Part shown: positions 44,660-54,116 of the stretch, piece by piece
How the letters are laid out: every line of letters begins with the position of its first letter
How positions within the stretch are numbered: the stretch's first letter is position 1
NCBI GenBank assembly: GCA_944386165.1
Contig: CALXAA010000003.1
Location: forward strand, 1-64,000
DNA length: 64,000 nt
From: an uncultured Clostridia bacterium
GTDB taxonomy: Bacteria > Bacillota > Clostridia > TANB77 > CAG-508
Direction: 5' to 3'
Position numbers and translations under genes: made by a program
Notes under the pieces: model-generated
Told to the model about the DNA's origin: nothing
Seen by the model: only the letters and a program-made list of their open reading frames with translations
The model's database searches: none

Positions 44660-44723
44660 TTCTTTGTCAGTTGCCAGCAGAAATTTTGAAACCAGCCATT
44701 AATATTATAAGTTCAAATTGATA

Positions 44724-46544
44724 TTATAGTTCAAATTGAGAATTATATAATTCTGCATATGCCCCATTTTTAGCCATTAATTGATCATGATTTCCTTGTT
44801 CAATAATATTACCATTTTTCATAACTAAAATTAGGTCTGCATTTTTTATAGTTGATAATCTATGAGCAATAATAAATGAAGTTCTTCCTTCTGTAAGTTT
44901 ATCCATTGCTTGTTGAACTAGCTCTTCTGTTCTTGTATCTACATTTGAAGTTGCTTCATCTAATATTAAGAATGGAGAATCTTGTATCATTCCTCTTGCA
45001 ATTGTTAATAATTGTTTTTGTCCTGCAGATACTGTATCATTTTCTGATAAATATGAATTATATCCATTTGGTAATGTTCTAATAAAATGGTCTAATCCTA
45101 CTTCTTTACATACTTCTATTACTCTTTCATCACTTACATTTTCTTGGTTATAAATTATGTTTTCTTTTACAGTACCTTCAAATAACCAAGTATCTTGTAA
45201 TACCATTGTAAATAAATCATGTATATTTTCTCTTGTTAAATCTTTTGTAGAAACTCCATCAATTCGAATATCTCCAGAATTAATATCATAAAATTTCATT
45301 AATAAATTTACCATTGTGGTTTTTCCGGCTCCAGTAGGCCCTACTATGGCAATTTTTTGTCCTGGCAATGCTGTTGCTGTAAATCCATTTATTGTAGGTT
45401 TATCATTATTATCATATTGGAATACAATATGATCAAATTCAATTTTTCCTTTTACTTTATTTTTGTCTAAATATTTTTTGTTTTCTGTTTGTTCTGGCAT
45501 TTCTTTTTCGTCTAAAAATTCAAATACTCTTTCACTAGCAGCTGCTGTTGATTGTAGTGATGTCATACTTTGCGCAATTTGTGATAATGGATTTGTGAAT
45601 AATCTTACATATGTAATAAATGCTACAATTACTCCAAAAGATATAATATTATTCATTGTAAGTAATGCACCAACTATACAAACTGCAACATATCCAAAAT
45701 TTCCTATAAATGCCATAATAGGTTGCATAATTCCTGATAAAAATTGACTCTTTTGATTAGCTATAGAAACTTTTCTATTATATTCATCAAATTTTTCATC
45801 TGATTCTTTTTCTCCATTATATGCTTTTACTACATTCAATCCTGAATAGATTTCCTCTATATGTCCATTTAAATTTCCTAATTCTTCTTGTCTTTGAACA
45901 AAGTATTTTTGAGATTTTCCTAGAATGAAGAACATTCCTAAAAATCCAAATAGACTTGCTCCTATTGCAGTTAATGCCATTATCCAGTTTGTAATAAACA
46001 TCATTATAATTGAACCTAAAAATAATGTTATATTGGTTACTAAGCTTCCTAAAGATTGGTTCATTGTTTGGGCTATCATGTCAACATCGTTTGTAACTCT
46101 TGAAAGTGTATCTCCTGCTTGGTGTTGATCAAAATAGCTTAATGGTAATTTGTTTATTTTTATTGATATTCTTTTTCTTAAACTTCTTGCAAAATTATTG
46201 GCAACATTTGTCATACATAAACCTTGTATAAATGTAAATATTGCACTACATCCATATATACAGATTAAAAATATTGTTATCGATTTAATTGCATTCATAT
46301 CCATTTCTGCCATTAAACCTTTTTGTATTTCATCTGTCATTTTTGATAATTGGTCTGGTGCTGATATTGATAAAATTGCTCCAATTATTGCTAAGATTAA
46401 AGATATAATTATTAAAATTTTAAATTTTCCTAATTCTTTTATAAGTCTTCTAACAGCTTCTTTAAAATCTTTTGCTTTTTCACCAGCTGCCATTCCTCGT
46501 CCCATGGGTCCTCTCCTTGGAGTTCCTGCTCCATTGCTACTCAT
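44724..46544 (-). CDS. ABC exporter half-transporter, catalytic subunit
   Basis: A 606-residue fusion of six membrane helices (about 40-340) and an ATPase domain (about 360-600). Walker A is GPTGAGKTTM. The signature is VSAGQKQ. Walker B LILDEATS retains the catalytic Glu, and the H-loop is IAHRLST. A basic Gly/Pro-rich N-terminal extension precedes the first helix. With the gene at 46575 it forms a heterodimeric multidrug-type exporter; the two are 30 bp apart. Confidence 0.9.
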   Translation of the reverse strand: MSSNGAGTPRRGPMGRGMAAGEKAKDFKEAVRRLIKELGKFKILIIISLILAIIGAILSISAPDQLSKMTDEIQKGLMAEMDMNAIKSITIFLICIYGCSAIFTFIQGLCMTNVANNFARSLRKRISIKINKLPLSYFDQHQAGDTLSRVTNDVDMIAQTMNQSLGSLVTNITLFLGSIIMMFITNWIMALTAIGASLFGFLGMFFILGKSQKYFVQRQEELGNLNGHIEEIYSGLNVVKAYNGEKESDEKFDEYNRKVSIANQKSQFLSGIMQPIMAFIGNFGYVAVCIVGALLTMNNIISFGVIVAFITYVRLFTNPLSQIAQSMTSLQSTAAASERVFEFLDEKEMPEQTENKKYLDKNKVKGKIEFDHIVFQYDNNDKPTINGFTATALPGQKIAIVGPTGAGKTTMVNLLMKFYDINSGDIRIDGVSTKDLTRENIHDLFTMVLQDTWLFEGTVKENIIYNQENVSDERVIEVCKEVGLDHFIRTLPNGYNSYLSENDTVSAGQKQLLTIARGMIQDSPFLILDEATSNVDTRTEELVQQAMDKLTEGRTSFIIAHRLSTIKNADLILVMKNGNIIEQGNHDQLMAKNGAYAELYNSQFEL

Positions 46545-46574
46545 CTTTTTTTCATCCCTTTCTTGGTCTATATT

Positions 46575-48335
46575 TTAAGCTCCCAATTCTTTTTCAGATA
46601 ATTGAGATAATGCTATTTGTTTATATACTTCACAGTTTTTTAATAATTCTTTATGTGTTCCTTTTCCAACTACTACACCATTATCTAGTACAATAATTTG
46701 GTCTGCATTCATTATTGTTCCTATTCTTTGTGCTACAATTAAACTTGTTGCATCTGCTGTATATTTTTTTAGTTCTTTTCTTAATACACTGTCTGTTTTA
46801 TAATCTAGTGCTGAAAAACTGTCATCAAAAATGTATATTTCTGGATCTCTTGCTATTGCTCTTGCTATTGCTAATCTTTGTTTTTGACCTCCAGATACAT
46901 TTGTACCTCCTTGTGCTATATGACTTTCATATTTGTCATCCATTTTTTCTACAAAGTCTTTTCCTTGTGCTACTTCTATTGCCTTTTTTATTTGTTCTTC
47001 TGTTGCTTTTTCTTTACCATTATCTCCATAGGCAATATTTGAACTTACTGTTCCATTGAACATAACAGCTTTTTGTGGTACATATCCTATTTTATTGTGT
47101 AAATATTCTTGTGTATAGTCTTTTACATTTACTCCATCAACAAGAACTTCTCCTTCTGTTGCATCATAAAATCTTGGTACTAAATTAATTAATGTAGATT
47201 TTCCACTTCCTGTTGAGCCAATAAATGCTACTGTATCTCCTTTATTGGCTTTAAATGAAATATCTTTTAATAGGTATTCATCTGCATCAGGATATTTGAA
47301 TGATACATTTTTAAATTCAACTGTTCCAACTTCTTTTGTCGTTGGTTTATCAATCTTTCCATCTTTTATACTAATTTGTGTATCTAATACTTCATTTATA
47401 CGGTTTGCAGATACTTGTGCTCTTGGTAACATCATAAATATAAATGCAAGCATTAAAAATGCCATTATTACTTGCATAGCATATGAACTAAATACAACCA
47501 TATTACCAAATAATACTACTTTGTCAGCAATTCCTGCTTCTTTTATTAGTGTTGCTCCTACAAAGTATATTGCAAGTGTTACTGAATTCATAATTAAATA
47601 CATTAGTGGTTGCATTATAGAAAATAAACTTTGGTTAAATAATTGTTGATTTGTTAAATTATTATTTGCTACATTGAATTTATCTTCTTGATATTGTTCT
47701 GCATTAAATGCTCTAACAACTCTTATTCCTGTTAGGTTTTCACGTGTTACACCATTTAATTTATCTATTAATTTTTGTACTCTTCTAAATCTTGGCAATA
47801 CTATTACCATTAATATTGCTATAACTGACATTAATACTACAACTGCTATTCCTGTTATTGTACTCCATTGCCAACTTTTGTTCAAGATTTTTGTTACAGC
47901 CCATATTGCTGTAATTGGTGCTTTAATTAATAATTGCATTCCCATTGCTATTAACATTTCTATTTGTGTTACATCATTTGTTGTTCTTGTTATTAAACTG
48001 TTCGTAGAGAATTGTTTTACTTCTTGCATTGCTAAATTTTCTACTTTAGTAAAGATTTTCTTTCTGATGTTTTTTGAAAAATTTGAAGATATTTTTGAAG
48101 TTATATATCCTGTTACTATTGCTGCAACTAAGCTTCCAAATGCACATGCAAGCATATATCCTCCATTAATTAATATATCTTTCATCTCACTTCCTTCTGT
48201 TTGTACGAGTTGTGTTATTTCTGACATATAGTCTGGCATTTTTAATTCTAGCCATACTTGTGTAAATATAAGTGCTAGAGATATAAGAATAAATAACCAG
48301 TCTTTTTTTGTAAAGTTTTTAAATAGTTTTAACAT
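46575..48335 (-). CDS. ABC exporter half-transporter, degenerate-site subunit
   Basis: A 586-residue half-transporter with Walker [13 protein letters not shown], signature NVSGGQKQRLA and Walker B IFDDSFSALD. The catalytic Glu is replaced by Asp, and the H-loop His by Gln in IVAQRIGT. Heterodimeric exporters such as BmrCD and TM287/288 have exactly one such weak site, so this subunit pairs with 44724. Substrate unknown; lipid or drug export is typical. The promoter is at 48378-48406. Confidence 0.9.
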   Translation of the reverse strand: MLKLFKNFTKKDWLFILISLALIFTQVWLELKMPDYMSEITQLVQTEGSEMKDILINGGYMLACAFGSLVAAIVTGYITSKISSNFSKNIRKKIFTKVENLAMQEVKQFSTNSLITRTTNDVTQIEMLIAMGMQLLIKAPITAIWAVTKILNKSWQWSTITGIAVVVLMSVIAILMVIVLPRFRRVQKLIDKLNGVTRENLTGIRVVRAFNAEQYQEDKFNVANNNLTNQQLFNQSLFSIMQPLMYLIMNSVTLAIYFVGATLIKEAGIADKVVLFGNMVVFSSYAMQVIMAFLMLAFIFMMLPRAQVSANRINEVLDTQISIKDGKIDKPTTKEVGTVEFKNVSFKYPDADEYLLKDISFKANKGDTVAFIGSTGSGKSTLINLVPRFYDATEGEVLVDGVNVKDYTQEYLHNKIGYVPQKAVMFNGTVSSNIAYGDNGKEKATEEQIKKAIEVAQGKDFVEKMDDKYESHIAQGGTNVSGGQKQRLAIARAIARDPEIYIFDDSFSALDYKTDSVLRKELKKYTADATSLIVAQRIGTIMNADQIIVLDNGVVVGKGTHKELLKNCEVYKQIALSQLSEKELGA

Positions 48336-48377
48336 ATTCTTCTCCCTTCTTTTATTGTAAAATTTTGCGCATATTGT

Positions 48378-48406
48378 ATTTTATTACTTTTGAGGCATTT
48401 TATCAA
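48378..48406 (-). promoter_or_regulatory. promoter of the ABC exporter operon
   Basis: TTGATA (48401-48406) and TAAAAT (48378-48383) on the minus strand are 17 bp apart. Confidence 0.6.
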
Positions 48407-48434
48407 GATAAATTATAAATGTTTCACAAAAAAT

Positions 48435-49277
48435 TTACATTTTATTAGATGCCAAGGGGTTGTCAAAATCTCCGTCCCCATTGACAACTATTTCAGCTCC
48501 TAAAAATACAATGTAAAAACATACATATGTCCACATCATTATAAGCATTAATGTTGTTAGACTTCCATATGTTATAGAAAATCCTTTAAATATATCTAAA
48601 TATATTGAAAATACAAATGATACTAATTTTATAACTACTGCTGAAAATAATGCTCCTAGTACTAGGCTTTTTATTTTTTTGTTTGATTTTACCATATATT
48701 TGTATAGTATTAGGATTATAATAAATGTAATAGTTATTAATCCAAATTCTATAAAAATTTTTTCTATAATTCCTAAATTAAATAAAATTCCAAATTGTTC
48801 TTTTAAAAGAGATATTAATATTTTTCCAAAAACAAGGACTATTAATGCCATTACTATTAATATTATGAAAAATATGGTTTGTATTATTGATTTAAATCTT
48901 AGATAGAAATAATTTGTTTGAACTTTATTTTTTACTCCATAAATTTTTTGTAATCCTTTTGTAAATGCATATAGTCCTTTTCCTGCAGACCATAATGTAA
49001 ATATTATTGATATTGAAATTGTTCCTATTGATTTTGAATAGACTTCTTGAACTATGTTTAAAACTAGTTCTTCCATGTTTGATGGGATTATTCTAGATAT
49101 AACTTCAAATAGTGTTTTTTGGTTTATTCCAGTATATTGTATCATTGTTAATAATAATATTATAAATGGAATAAATGATAGTATTGTGTAATATGCACAT
49201 TGTGCAGAATATTCACTAACATTGTCTTTTGAAAGATTTGCAATTATTTTTTTTGCAAAAGAATATATTTTTTCCAT
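48435..49277 (-). CDS. YihY/UPF0761 family membrane protein
   Basis: A 280-residue protein with six membrane helices. The family signatures are SAQCAYYTILSFIPFIILLL, LWSAGKGLYAFTKGLQKIYGV and YGSLTTLMLIMMWTYVCFYIVFLGAEI. Formerly called RNase BN by error; its role is unproven and it is sometimes linked to envelope or transport functions. GGGAG lies 12 bases before the ATG. It lies downstream of rnpB, whose terminator separates them. Confidence 0.85.
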   Translation of the reverse strand: MEKIYSFAKKIIANLSKDNVSEYSAQCAYYTILSFIPFIILLLTMIQYTGINQKTLFEVISRIIPSNMEELVLNIVQEVYSKSIGTISISIIFTLWSAGKGLYAFTKGLQKIYGVKNKVQTNYFYLRFKSIIQTIFFIILIVMALIVLVFGKILISLLKEQFGILFNLGIIEKIFIEFGLITITFIIILILYKYMVKSNKKIKSLVLGALFSAVVIKLVSFVFSIYLDIFKGFSITYGSLTTLMLIMMWTYVCFYIVFLGAEIVVNGDGDFDNPLASNKM

Positions 49278-49302
49278 AATTGTTGTTTACTCCCAAAAAT
49301 AA

Positions 49303-49332
49303 AAAAGACTTATATTATATTATAAGCCTTTT
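49303..49332 (-). terminator. rnpB terminator
   Basis: On the minus strand AAAAGGCTTATA pairs with TATAAGTCTTTT over 12 bp (one G-U), followed by a long T-run. It lies about 20 bp past the 3' end of RNase P RNA. Confidence 0.85.
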
Positions 49333-49349
49333 ATGGAATTTTTATTATT

Positions 49350-49749
49350 AATTTAAGTAAATCTGTAAGCCGGGTTCTGTCATTTAAAATAGTCATTTAT
49401 CTAGAACATATATTGCTATATGCTTCAAGCCACGCATTTCAGAAGACGCCGAGCAGACTTAATCTTCTACTTAGGTGTTGCTCCAGATGGGGTTTACACT
49501 GACCCATTATGTCACCATACTGGCGGTGAGCTCTTACCTCGCCTTTTCACCCTTACCTCACTAATATTTAAGGATTTAATCCTAATATATAAAGTAGTTA
49601 AAACTACACAAAATTGAGGCGGTTATTTTCTGTTGCACTTTCCTTAAGGTTTCCCTCACTAGACGTTATCTAGCATCATTGCTCTATGGAGCCCGGACTT
49701 TCCTCTCGTAAATCCTTTCGAATTTTACCAGCGACTATTCAATTTACTC
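49350..49749 (-). ncRNA. rnpB: RNase P RNA
   Basis: The catalytic RNA that matures tRNA 5' ends. On the minus strand it has the conserved 5' core GAGGAAAGTCCGGGCTCC (near 49690-49708), the GGGTAAGAGCTCACCGCC and GTGTAAACCCCATC elements in the middle, and the 3' signature ACAGAACCCGGCTTAC (near 49364-49379). AGTAAAT at the 5' end pairs with ATTTACT at the 3' end as helix P1. An AT-rich insertion near 49560-49615 extends a peripheral stem. Ends are set by P1 and the promoter. Confidence 0.95.
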
Positions 49750-49755
49750 TAAGAT

Positions 49756-49784
49756 ATTATAGCATTTTTTTACTAATTAATCAA
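49756..49784 (-). promoter_or_regulatory. rnpB promoter
   Basis: TTGATT (49779-49784) and TATAAT (49756-49761) on the minus strand are 17 bp apart, squeezed between the polA stop and the RNA 5' end. Confidence 0.75.
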
Positions 49785-49787
49785 GAT

Positions 49788-52472
49788 TTATTTACAATCA
49801 TACCAATTAGTTGCTTCAGAAATTTCTGCAATTAGAGGAACTTTAAGTTGAGTTGCATTTTCCATTTTGTTTTTTAATATTTCTTTAATTTCTTCCGCTT
49901 CATCTATAGGTGCTTCAATCATCATCTCATCATGAACTTGTAATACTATTTTAGATTTTAAATTACGTAATTTTATTTCTTTTAAAACATTTATCATTGC
50001 AATTTTCATAATATCTGCAGCTGTTCCTTGAATTGGTGTGTTCATTGCTGCTCTTTGTCCAAATTGTCTTACCATATAATTATTTGATTTTAGTTCTGGA
50101 ATATATCTTCTTCTTTTAAATTCTGTTTCTACATAACCTTTTTCTTTTGCTTCTTCAACAATATTTGTCATAAATTGTTTTATTCCTGAATATAATTCTA
50201 AGTATTGGTCTATATATTGTTTGGCTTGTTTTCTTGAAATATGCAATTGTTCTCCTAATCCAAAGTCACTTATTCCATATACAATACCAAAATTTACTGC
50301 TTTTGCACTATTTCTTTGTTCTTTTGTTACTTCATCAATTGGTATATTAAATACTTTTGAGGCTGCTTGTTTATGAATATCTTCTCCATTTTTAAAAGCT
50401 TGTATCATATGTTCATCATTTGAAATATGTGCTAGTACTCTTAATTCTATTTGTGAATAATCAGCATCAATATATATACAATTTTCAGCTGGTTTAAATA
50501 CTTTTCTTAATTGTTTTCCTAATTCAAATCTTGTTGGTATATTTTGTAGATTTGGCTCTGTTGAGCTTATTCTTCCTGTTGCTGTTATTGTTTGGTGGAA
50601 AAATGAATGTATCCTTTTTGTTTTTGGATTAACATAAACTTTCATTCCTTCTACATATGTTGAATTTAATTTCATTAATTGTCTATATTCTAATAATTTT
50701 TCAATAACAGGATGTTCTTCTACTAGTTTTTCTAATACATCAACATCTGTTGAATATCCATTTTTTGTCTTTTTTACTACTGGTAATTTTAATTTTTCAA
50801 ATAATACTTCTCCTAATTGTTTTGGAGAATTTATGTTAAATTCTTCTCCGCATAATTTGTATATTTCATCTGTTAATGAATTTAATCTTGTTTTTAACAT
50901 ATCTCCATAGTTTTCTAATTCGTTTACATCAAGATACATTCCATTCCATTGCATTTCTGCTAATACTTCTACTGTTGGCATATCAATATTTTTGAATAAT
51001 TCTATTTCTTCTGCTTCCTGAAGCTTTTTTAGTGTTATTTCAGATAATTGGTAAATTTCTTTTGCATATATACAACATTTCATTTTTGAAAGCTGATTTT
51101 CTTCTTTTGGCGAGTCAAATAAAGATGTTTGCTTGGCTTCTTCATTTAAACCATTTGAAGCAAAAATTTCATTATTGTCTATTTCTAGATAATCTCTAGC
51201 AATAATGTCTATATCTAATTTACTTGTTGGTTCTAAAATGTATGTTGCAACTTTTTGGTCATATACTATATTTTTCATGGTAATTCCAGTTTGCTTTAAT
51301 AAAATATAGTCTTCTGCTAAGTTATATCCATATTTTTCTATTTTTTCGTTTTCAAAAATTTCTTTTAATATTTTTTCAAACTCTGCGCTTTTTGATATAT
51401 AATATAGTTTTTCATTACTATATATTCCAATTCCAACTATATCTTTTTTTATTATGTTTTCTTCATTATTGTTGTTTTCTAATTCTAAATAATAATATAG
51501 TTTTCCTTTTAAATCAGGAATTTGGTCTGTTTCTATTATTTCTATTTTTTGATTTTCTTCTTTTTTTACATTTACATTTTCTGCTGTTCTTAAACTAAAT
51601 TTATCTATATATCTTTGAAAACGTAATTCTTCAAATAGTTCTAATACTTTTGGTCTATCCCACTCTTCTACTTTTAGGTCTTCTAATTTTTGGTCTAATG
51701 GTACTTTTGTGTCAATTTGTCCTAGTGTTCTTGAAAGTTCTGCCATTTCTTTATTTGCTATTATGTTTTCTTTTTGTTTTCCTTTTAAGTCATCTTTTCC
51801 TTTTTCTATTTTTTCATATAATTCTTTTACTGAATGATATTTTTGTATTAGTAATAGTGCTGTTTTTGGTCCTATTCCTGGTACTCCTGGAATATTATCA
51901 GATGTGTCTCCTTGTAATGCTTTTACTTCAATTAGTTGTTTTGGCTCTATTCCATATTCTTCTATAATTTTTTCTCTGTTATAATTTTCTGTTTCTGTTT
52001 TTCCTGCTTTTGTTCTTGGAATTCTAATTGTTATATTGTCACTTGCAAGTTGGAATGTGTCTCTATCTCCTGAAAGTATTGTTACTTCTAGCCCTTTCTT
52101 TTCTCCAAATTTAGCAAGTGTGCCTAAGATGTCGTCTCCTTCATATCCTTCTTTTTCTAGTATATCTATATTCATTGCTCTTAATACGTCTTTAATAACA
52201 GGCATTTGCTCTGCTAGTTCTTCTGGCATTCCATGTCTGTTTGCTTTATATCCTTCAAATAGTTCTTTTCTTTTTAATTTACCTTTTACGTCAAATGCAA
52301 CTGCCATGTATTCTGGTTTTAAATCTTCTACTATATTAAATAATATTGCTAAAAATCCATATATTGCATTTGTGTATTTTCCGTCTTTTGTTGTTAGCAT
52401 TTTACTTCCCATTATTCCATAAAATGCTCTATTCATTATACTGTTTCCGTCTATTAAAACAAGTTTACTCAT
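49788..52472 (-). CDS. polA: DNA polymerase I
   Basis: An 894-residue repair and Okazaki-fragment polymerase. The 5'-3' exonuclease (about 1-290) begins KLVLIDGNSIMNRAFYG and has EGYEGDDILGTLA and LQGDTSDNIPGVPGIGPKTA. The middle exonuclease-like domain has lost its acidic residues (YYLELENNN where FDTET is expected), so proofreading is probably absent. The polymerase domain shows DADYSQIELRVLAHIS, AKAVNFGIVYG and LQVHDEM. The open frame extends to 52541, but MSKLVLIDGN at 52472 follows AAAGGA. rnpB lies just downstream. Confidence 0.95.
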   Translation of the reverse strand: MSKLVLIDGNSIMNRAFYGIMGSKMLTTKDGKYTNAIYGFLAILFNIVEDLKPEYMAVAFDVKGKLKRKELFEGYKANRHGMPEELAEQMPVIKDVLRAMNIDILEKEGYEGDDILGTLAKFGEKKGLEVTILSGDRDTFQLASDNITIRIPRTKAGKTETENYNREKIIEEYGIEPKQLIEVKALQGDTSDNIPGVPGIGPKTALLLIQKYHSVKELYEKIEKGKDDLKGKQKENIIANKEMAELSRTLGQIDTKVPLDQKLEDLKVEEWDRPKVLELFEELRFQRYIDKFSLRTAENVNVKKEENQKIEIIETDQIPDLKGKLYYYLELENNNNEENIIKKDIVGIGIYSNEKLYYISKSAEFEKILKEIFENEKIEKYGYNLAEDYILLKQTGITMKNIVYDQKVATYILEPTSKLDIDIIARDYLEIDNNEIFASNGLNEEAKQTSLFDSPKEENQLSKMKCCIYAKEIYQLSEITLKKLQEAEEIELFKNIDMPTVEVLAEMQWNGMYLDVNELENYGDMLKTRLNSLTDEIYKLCGEEFNINSPKQLGEVLFEKLKLPVVKKTKNGYSTDVDVLEKLVEEHPVIEKLLEYRQLMKLNSTYVEGMKVYVNPKTKRIHSFFHQTITATGRISSTEPNLQNIPTRFELGKQLRKVFKPAENCIYIDADYSQIELRVLAHISNDEHMIQAFKNGEDIHKQAASKVFNIPIDEVTKEQRNSAKAVNFGIVYGISDFGLGEQLHISRKQAKQYIDQYLELYSGIKQFMTNIVEEAKEKGYVETEFKRRRYIPELKSNNYMVRQFGQRAAMNTPIQGTAADIMKIAMINVLKEIKLRNLKSKIVLQVHDEMMIEAPIDEAEEIKEILKNKMENATQLKVPLIAEISEATNWYDCK

Positions 52473-52567
52473 AATTTGGTTTCCTTTCTTGTTGTTTCTT
52501 TTCATACTTGTTAATATATCATAGAATTTGTAATTATTCAATTATATTTATATATATTTGTAAATAA

Positions 52568-52617
52568 AAAAAGCATGATAAGTATTCTAAAATTTAGAAT
52601 AACCTATAATGCTTTTT
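52568..52617. terminator. terminator after rpmA
   Basis: AAAAAGCAT (52568-52576) pairs with ATGCTTTTT (52609-52617), enclosing a second TATTCTAAA/TTTAGAATA stem. It resembles the terminator at 27218-27260. Confidence 0.75.
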
Positions 52618-52632
52618 CTATGTAGTAAAAAA

Positions 52633-52911
52633 CTAATTGTTTGCTGTAACTGTTTCTTCAACTGGATATACACTTACTTGTTTTTTATCTTTTCCTTTTC
52701 TTTCAAATTTTACTTTTCCGTCTACTAATGCATATAGTGTGTCGTCACTACCTTTTCCAACATTAGTTCCAGGATGCATTTTGGTTCCTCTTTGTCTTAC
52801 TAGGATGTTTCCTGCTAAAACAAATTGTCCATCAGCTCTCTTGACACCAAGTCTCTTAGATTCACTGTCTCTACCGTTCTTGATACTACCTTGACCTTTT
52901 TTATGTGCCAT
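52633..52911 (-). CDS. rpmA: 50S ribosomal protein L27
   Basis: A 92-residue L27, which reaches the peptidyl-transferase centre. It starts [24 protein letters not shown]. Most Firmicutes make L27 with an extra N-terminal peptide removed by the protease Prp; here the mature form is encoded directly and no prp gene lies between rplU and rpmA. AAAGGAG is spaced for the ATG at 52911, not for the GTG at 52920. It has a Lys/Val-rich tail of ordinary length. Confidence 0.96.
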   Translation of the reverse strand: MAHKKGQGSIKNGRDSESKRLGVKRADGQFVLAGNILVRQRGTKMHPGTNVGKGSDDTLYALVDGKVKFERKGKDKKQVSVYPVEETVTANN

Positions 52912-53014
52912 GATTTTCACTCCTTTCAGTTCTTAGTCTAGTCTTTTTAAAGACTGATTTAGGATAAATTTTTATATTTATTATCTCATTATTAACTTTG
53001 TAAATTATTTTTTA

Positions 53015-53410
53015 CTAAGCTTCAACTTTTTCTGTTTTTTCAGCTTTTTCTACTTTTTCAGTTGTCTCTGCTTTTTTTGCTGTTTCTGCTTTTTTTGTTG
53101 CTGTTTTTATTCCTGTAATTTCAACTTTTGTGTATGGTTGTCTGTGTCCTTGTTTTGTTCTTTCGTTCTTTTTAGCTTTCATTTTGAAAACTATGATTTT
53201 TTTAGATTTTCCGTGAACAATAACTTTTCCTTCAACCTTTACACCTTTTACATATGGATTTCCTACTTGTACTTTTCCATCATCAGATACTAATATTACT
53301 TTGTCAAAAGTGATTTTCTTTCCTTCTTCAGCATCTAATTTTTCGAAAAATACTACATCTCCTTCTGCAACTTTGTATTGTTTTCCACAACTTTCAATTA
53401 CTGCGTACAT
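53015..53410 (-). CDS. rplU: 50S ribosomal protein L21 with C-terminal extension
   Basis: A 131-residue L21, binding 23S rRNA. The core (about 1-102) has [21 protein letters not shown] and the [15 protein letters not shown] signature. About 28 extra residues follow, built from Lys-Ala-Glu-Thr-type repeats, absent from typical 102-104 residue forms. It is the first gene of rplU-rpmA and carries a structured leader and a consensus promoter. Confidence 0.95.
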   Translation of the reverse strand: MYAVIESCGKQYKVAEGDVVFFEKLDAEEGKKITFDKVILVSDDGKVQVGNPYVKGVKVEGKVIVHGKSKKIIVFKMKAKKNERTKQGHRQPYTKVEITGIKTATKKAETAKKAETTEKVEKAEKTEKVEA

Positions 53411-53442
53411 TTAAAATGCACCTCCCTTATTTGTATACTCGC

Positions 53443-53505
53443 TAATCCTTAAAAAAGGTAGTTATTTTTATTTATAACTTTTAGATACCTTGACTAAGCG
53501 GATTA
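53443..53505 (-). ncRNA. L21 leader (ribosomal protein autoregulatory RNA), candidate
   Basis: In the 5' leader of rplU, TAATCC pairs with GGATTA at the base, enclosing AAGG/CCTT and AGTTAT/ATAACT stems. The position and bulged-stem layout match the Firmicute L21 leader idea, in which L21 controls its own operon. The family match was not verified by covariance model. Confidence 0.6.
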
Positions 53506-53514
53506 CAGTTAAAT

Positions 53515-53543
53515 ATTTTAACATATTTATACATGTTTGTCAA
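53515..53543 (-). promoter_or_regulatory. rplU-rpmA promoter
   Basis: TTGACA (53538-53543) and TAAAAT (53515-53520) on the minus strand are 17 bp apart, placing the transcript start just before the leader structure. Confidence 0.8.
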
Positions 53544-53562
53544 TATTTTTATTTGTATTTTT

Positions 53563-54099
53563 TTATTTGTATTTTTTTCTGTCAATTATATTTCCTTCAA
53601 CATCTTTTAGTATTAATTCTTGGTCATCAATAATCATGTAACTATGTTTTGTATTATTTTTTGGTAAAGATATTGAGCCTGGATTTGCAAATATAATTCC
53701 ATATTGTTCTTCTATAAATCCTGTGTGGAAATGTCCATATACAACAACTTTTCCAACTGGCGGTAAATTATCCATATTGTATTTGTGTCCATGGCTAAAG
53801 AAAAAGTCTACTCCGTTTATGTTTAATTCTATATAATCTTCAAATTTAAATTCTGAAATCATTGCATCTACTTCTGCATCACAGTTTCCTTTGGTGCATA
53901 AAATAATGTCTTTGTATTCATTTAATATTTTGGCTACTTCCATTGGGTTATATTCATCTGTTAATGAATTTCTTGGTCCATGATAATATAAATCTCCAAG
54001 TAAAATTATTTTGTCTGGATTTTCTTTATTGTATATTTCTTTTATCTTTTTTGCATAATAGCTTGATCCATGTATGTCTGATATTACTAAATATTTCAT
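53563..54099 (-). CDS. yfcE: YfcE-type metallophosphoesterase
   Basis: A 178-residue binuclear metal phosphodiesterase. Metal ligands are seen in VISDIHGS, LLGDLYYHGPRN, TKGNCDAEVD, FSHGHKYN and VYGHFHTG. Relatives hydrolyse phosphodiesters such as artificial nucleotide diesters; the natural substrate is unknown. It lies 17 bp downstream of dgt, likely the same transcript. Confidence 0.88.
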   Translation of the reverse strand: MKYLVISDIHGSSYYAKKIKEIYNKENPDKIILLGDLYYHGPRNSLTDEYNPMEVAKILNEYKDIILCTKGNCDAEVDAMISEFKFEDYIELNINGVDFFFSHGHKYNMDNLPPVGKVVVYGHFHTGFIEEQYGIIFANPGSISLPKNNTKHSYMIIDDQELILKDVEGNIIDRKKYK

Positions 54100-54116
54100 T
54101 TTTTCTTTCCTTTCTT

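Noticed and set aside
44724-48335. ATPase partner for the ABC-2 permease at 43118
   Set aside because: Both exporter genes are complete fusions on the opposite strand and form their own pair.
49420-49617. 65-codon plus-strand frame
   Set aside because: It lies entirely inside RNase P RNA on the opposite strand.
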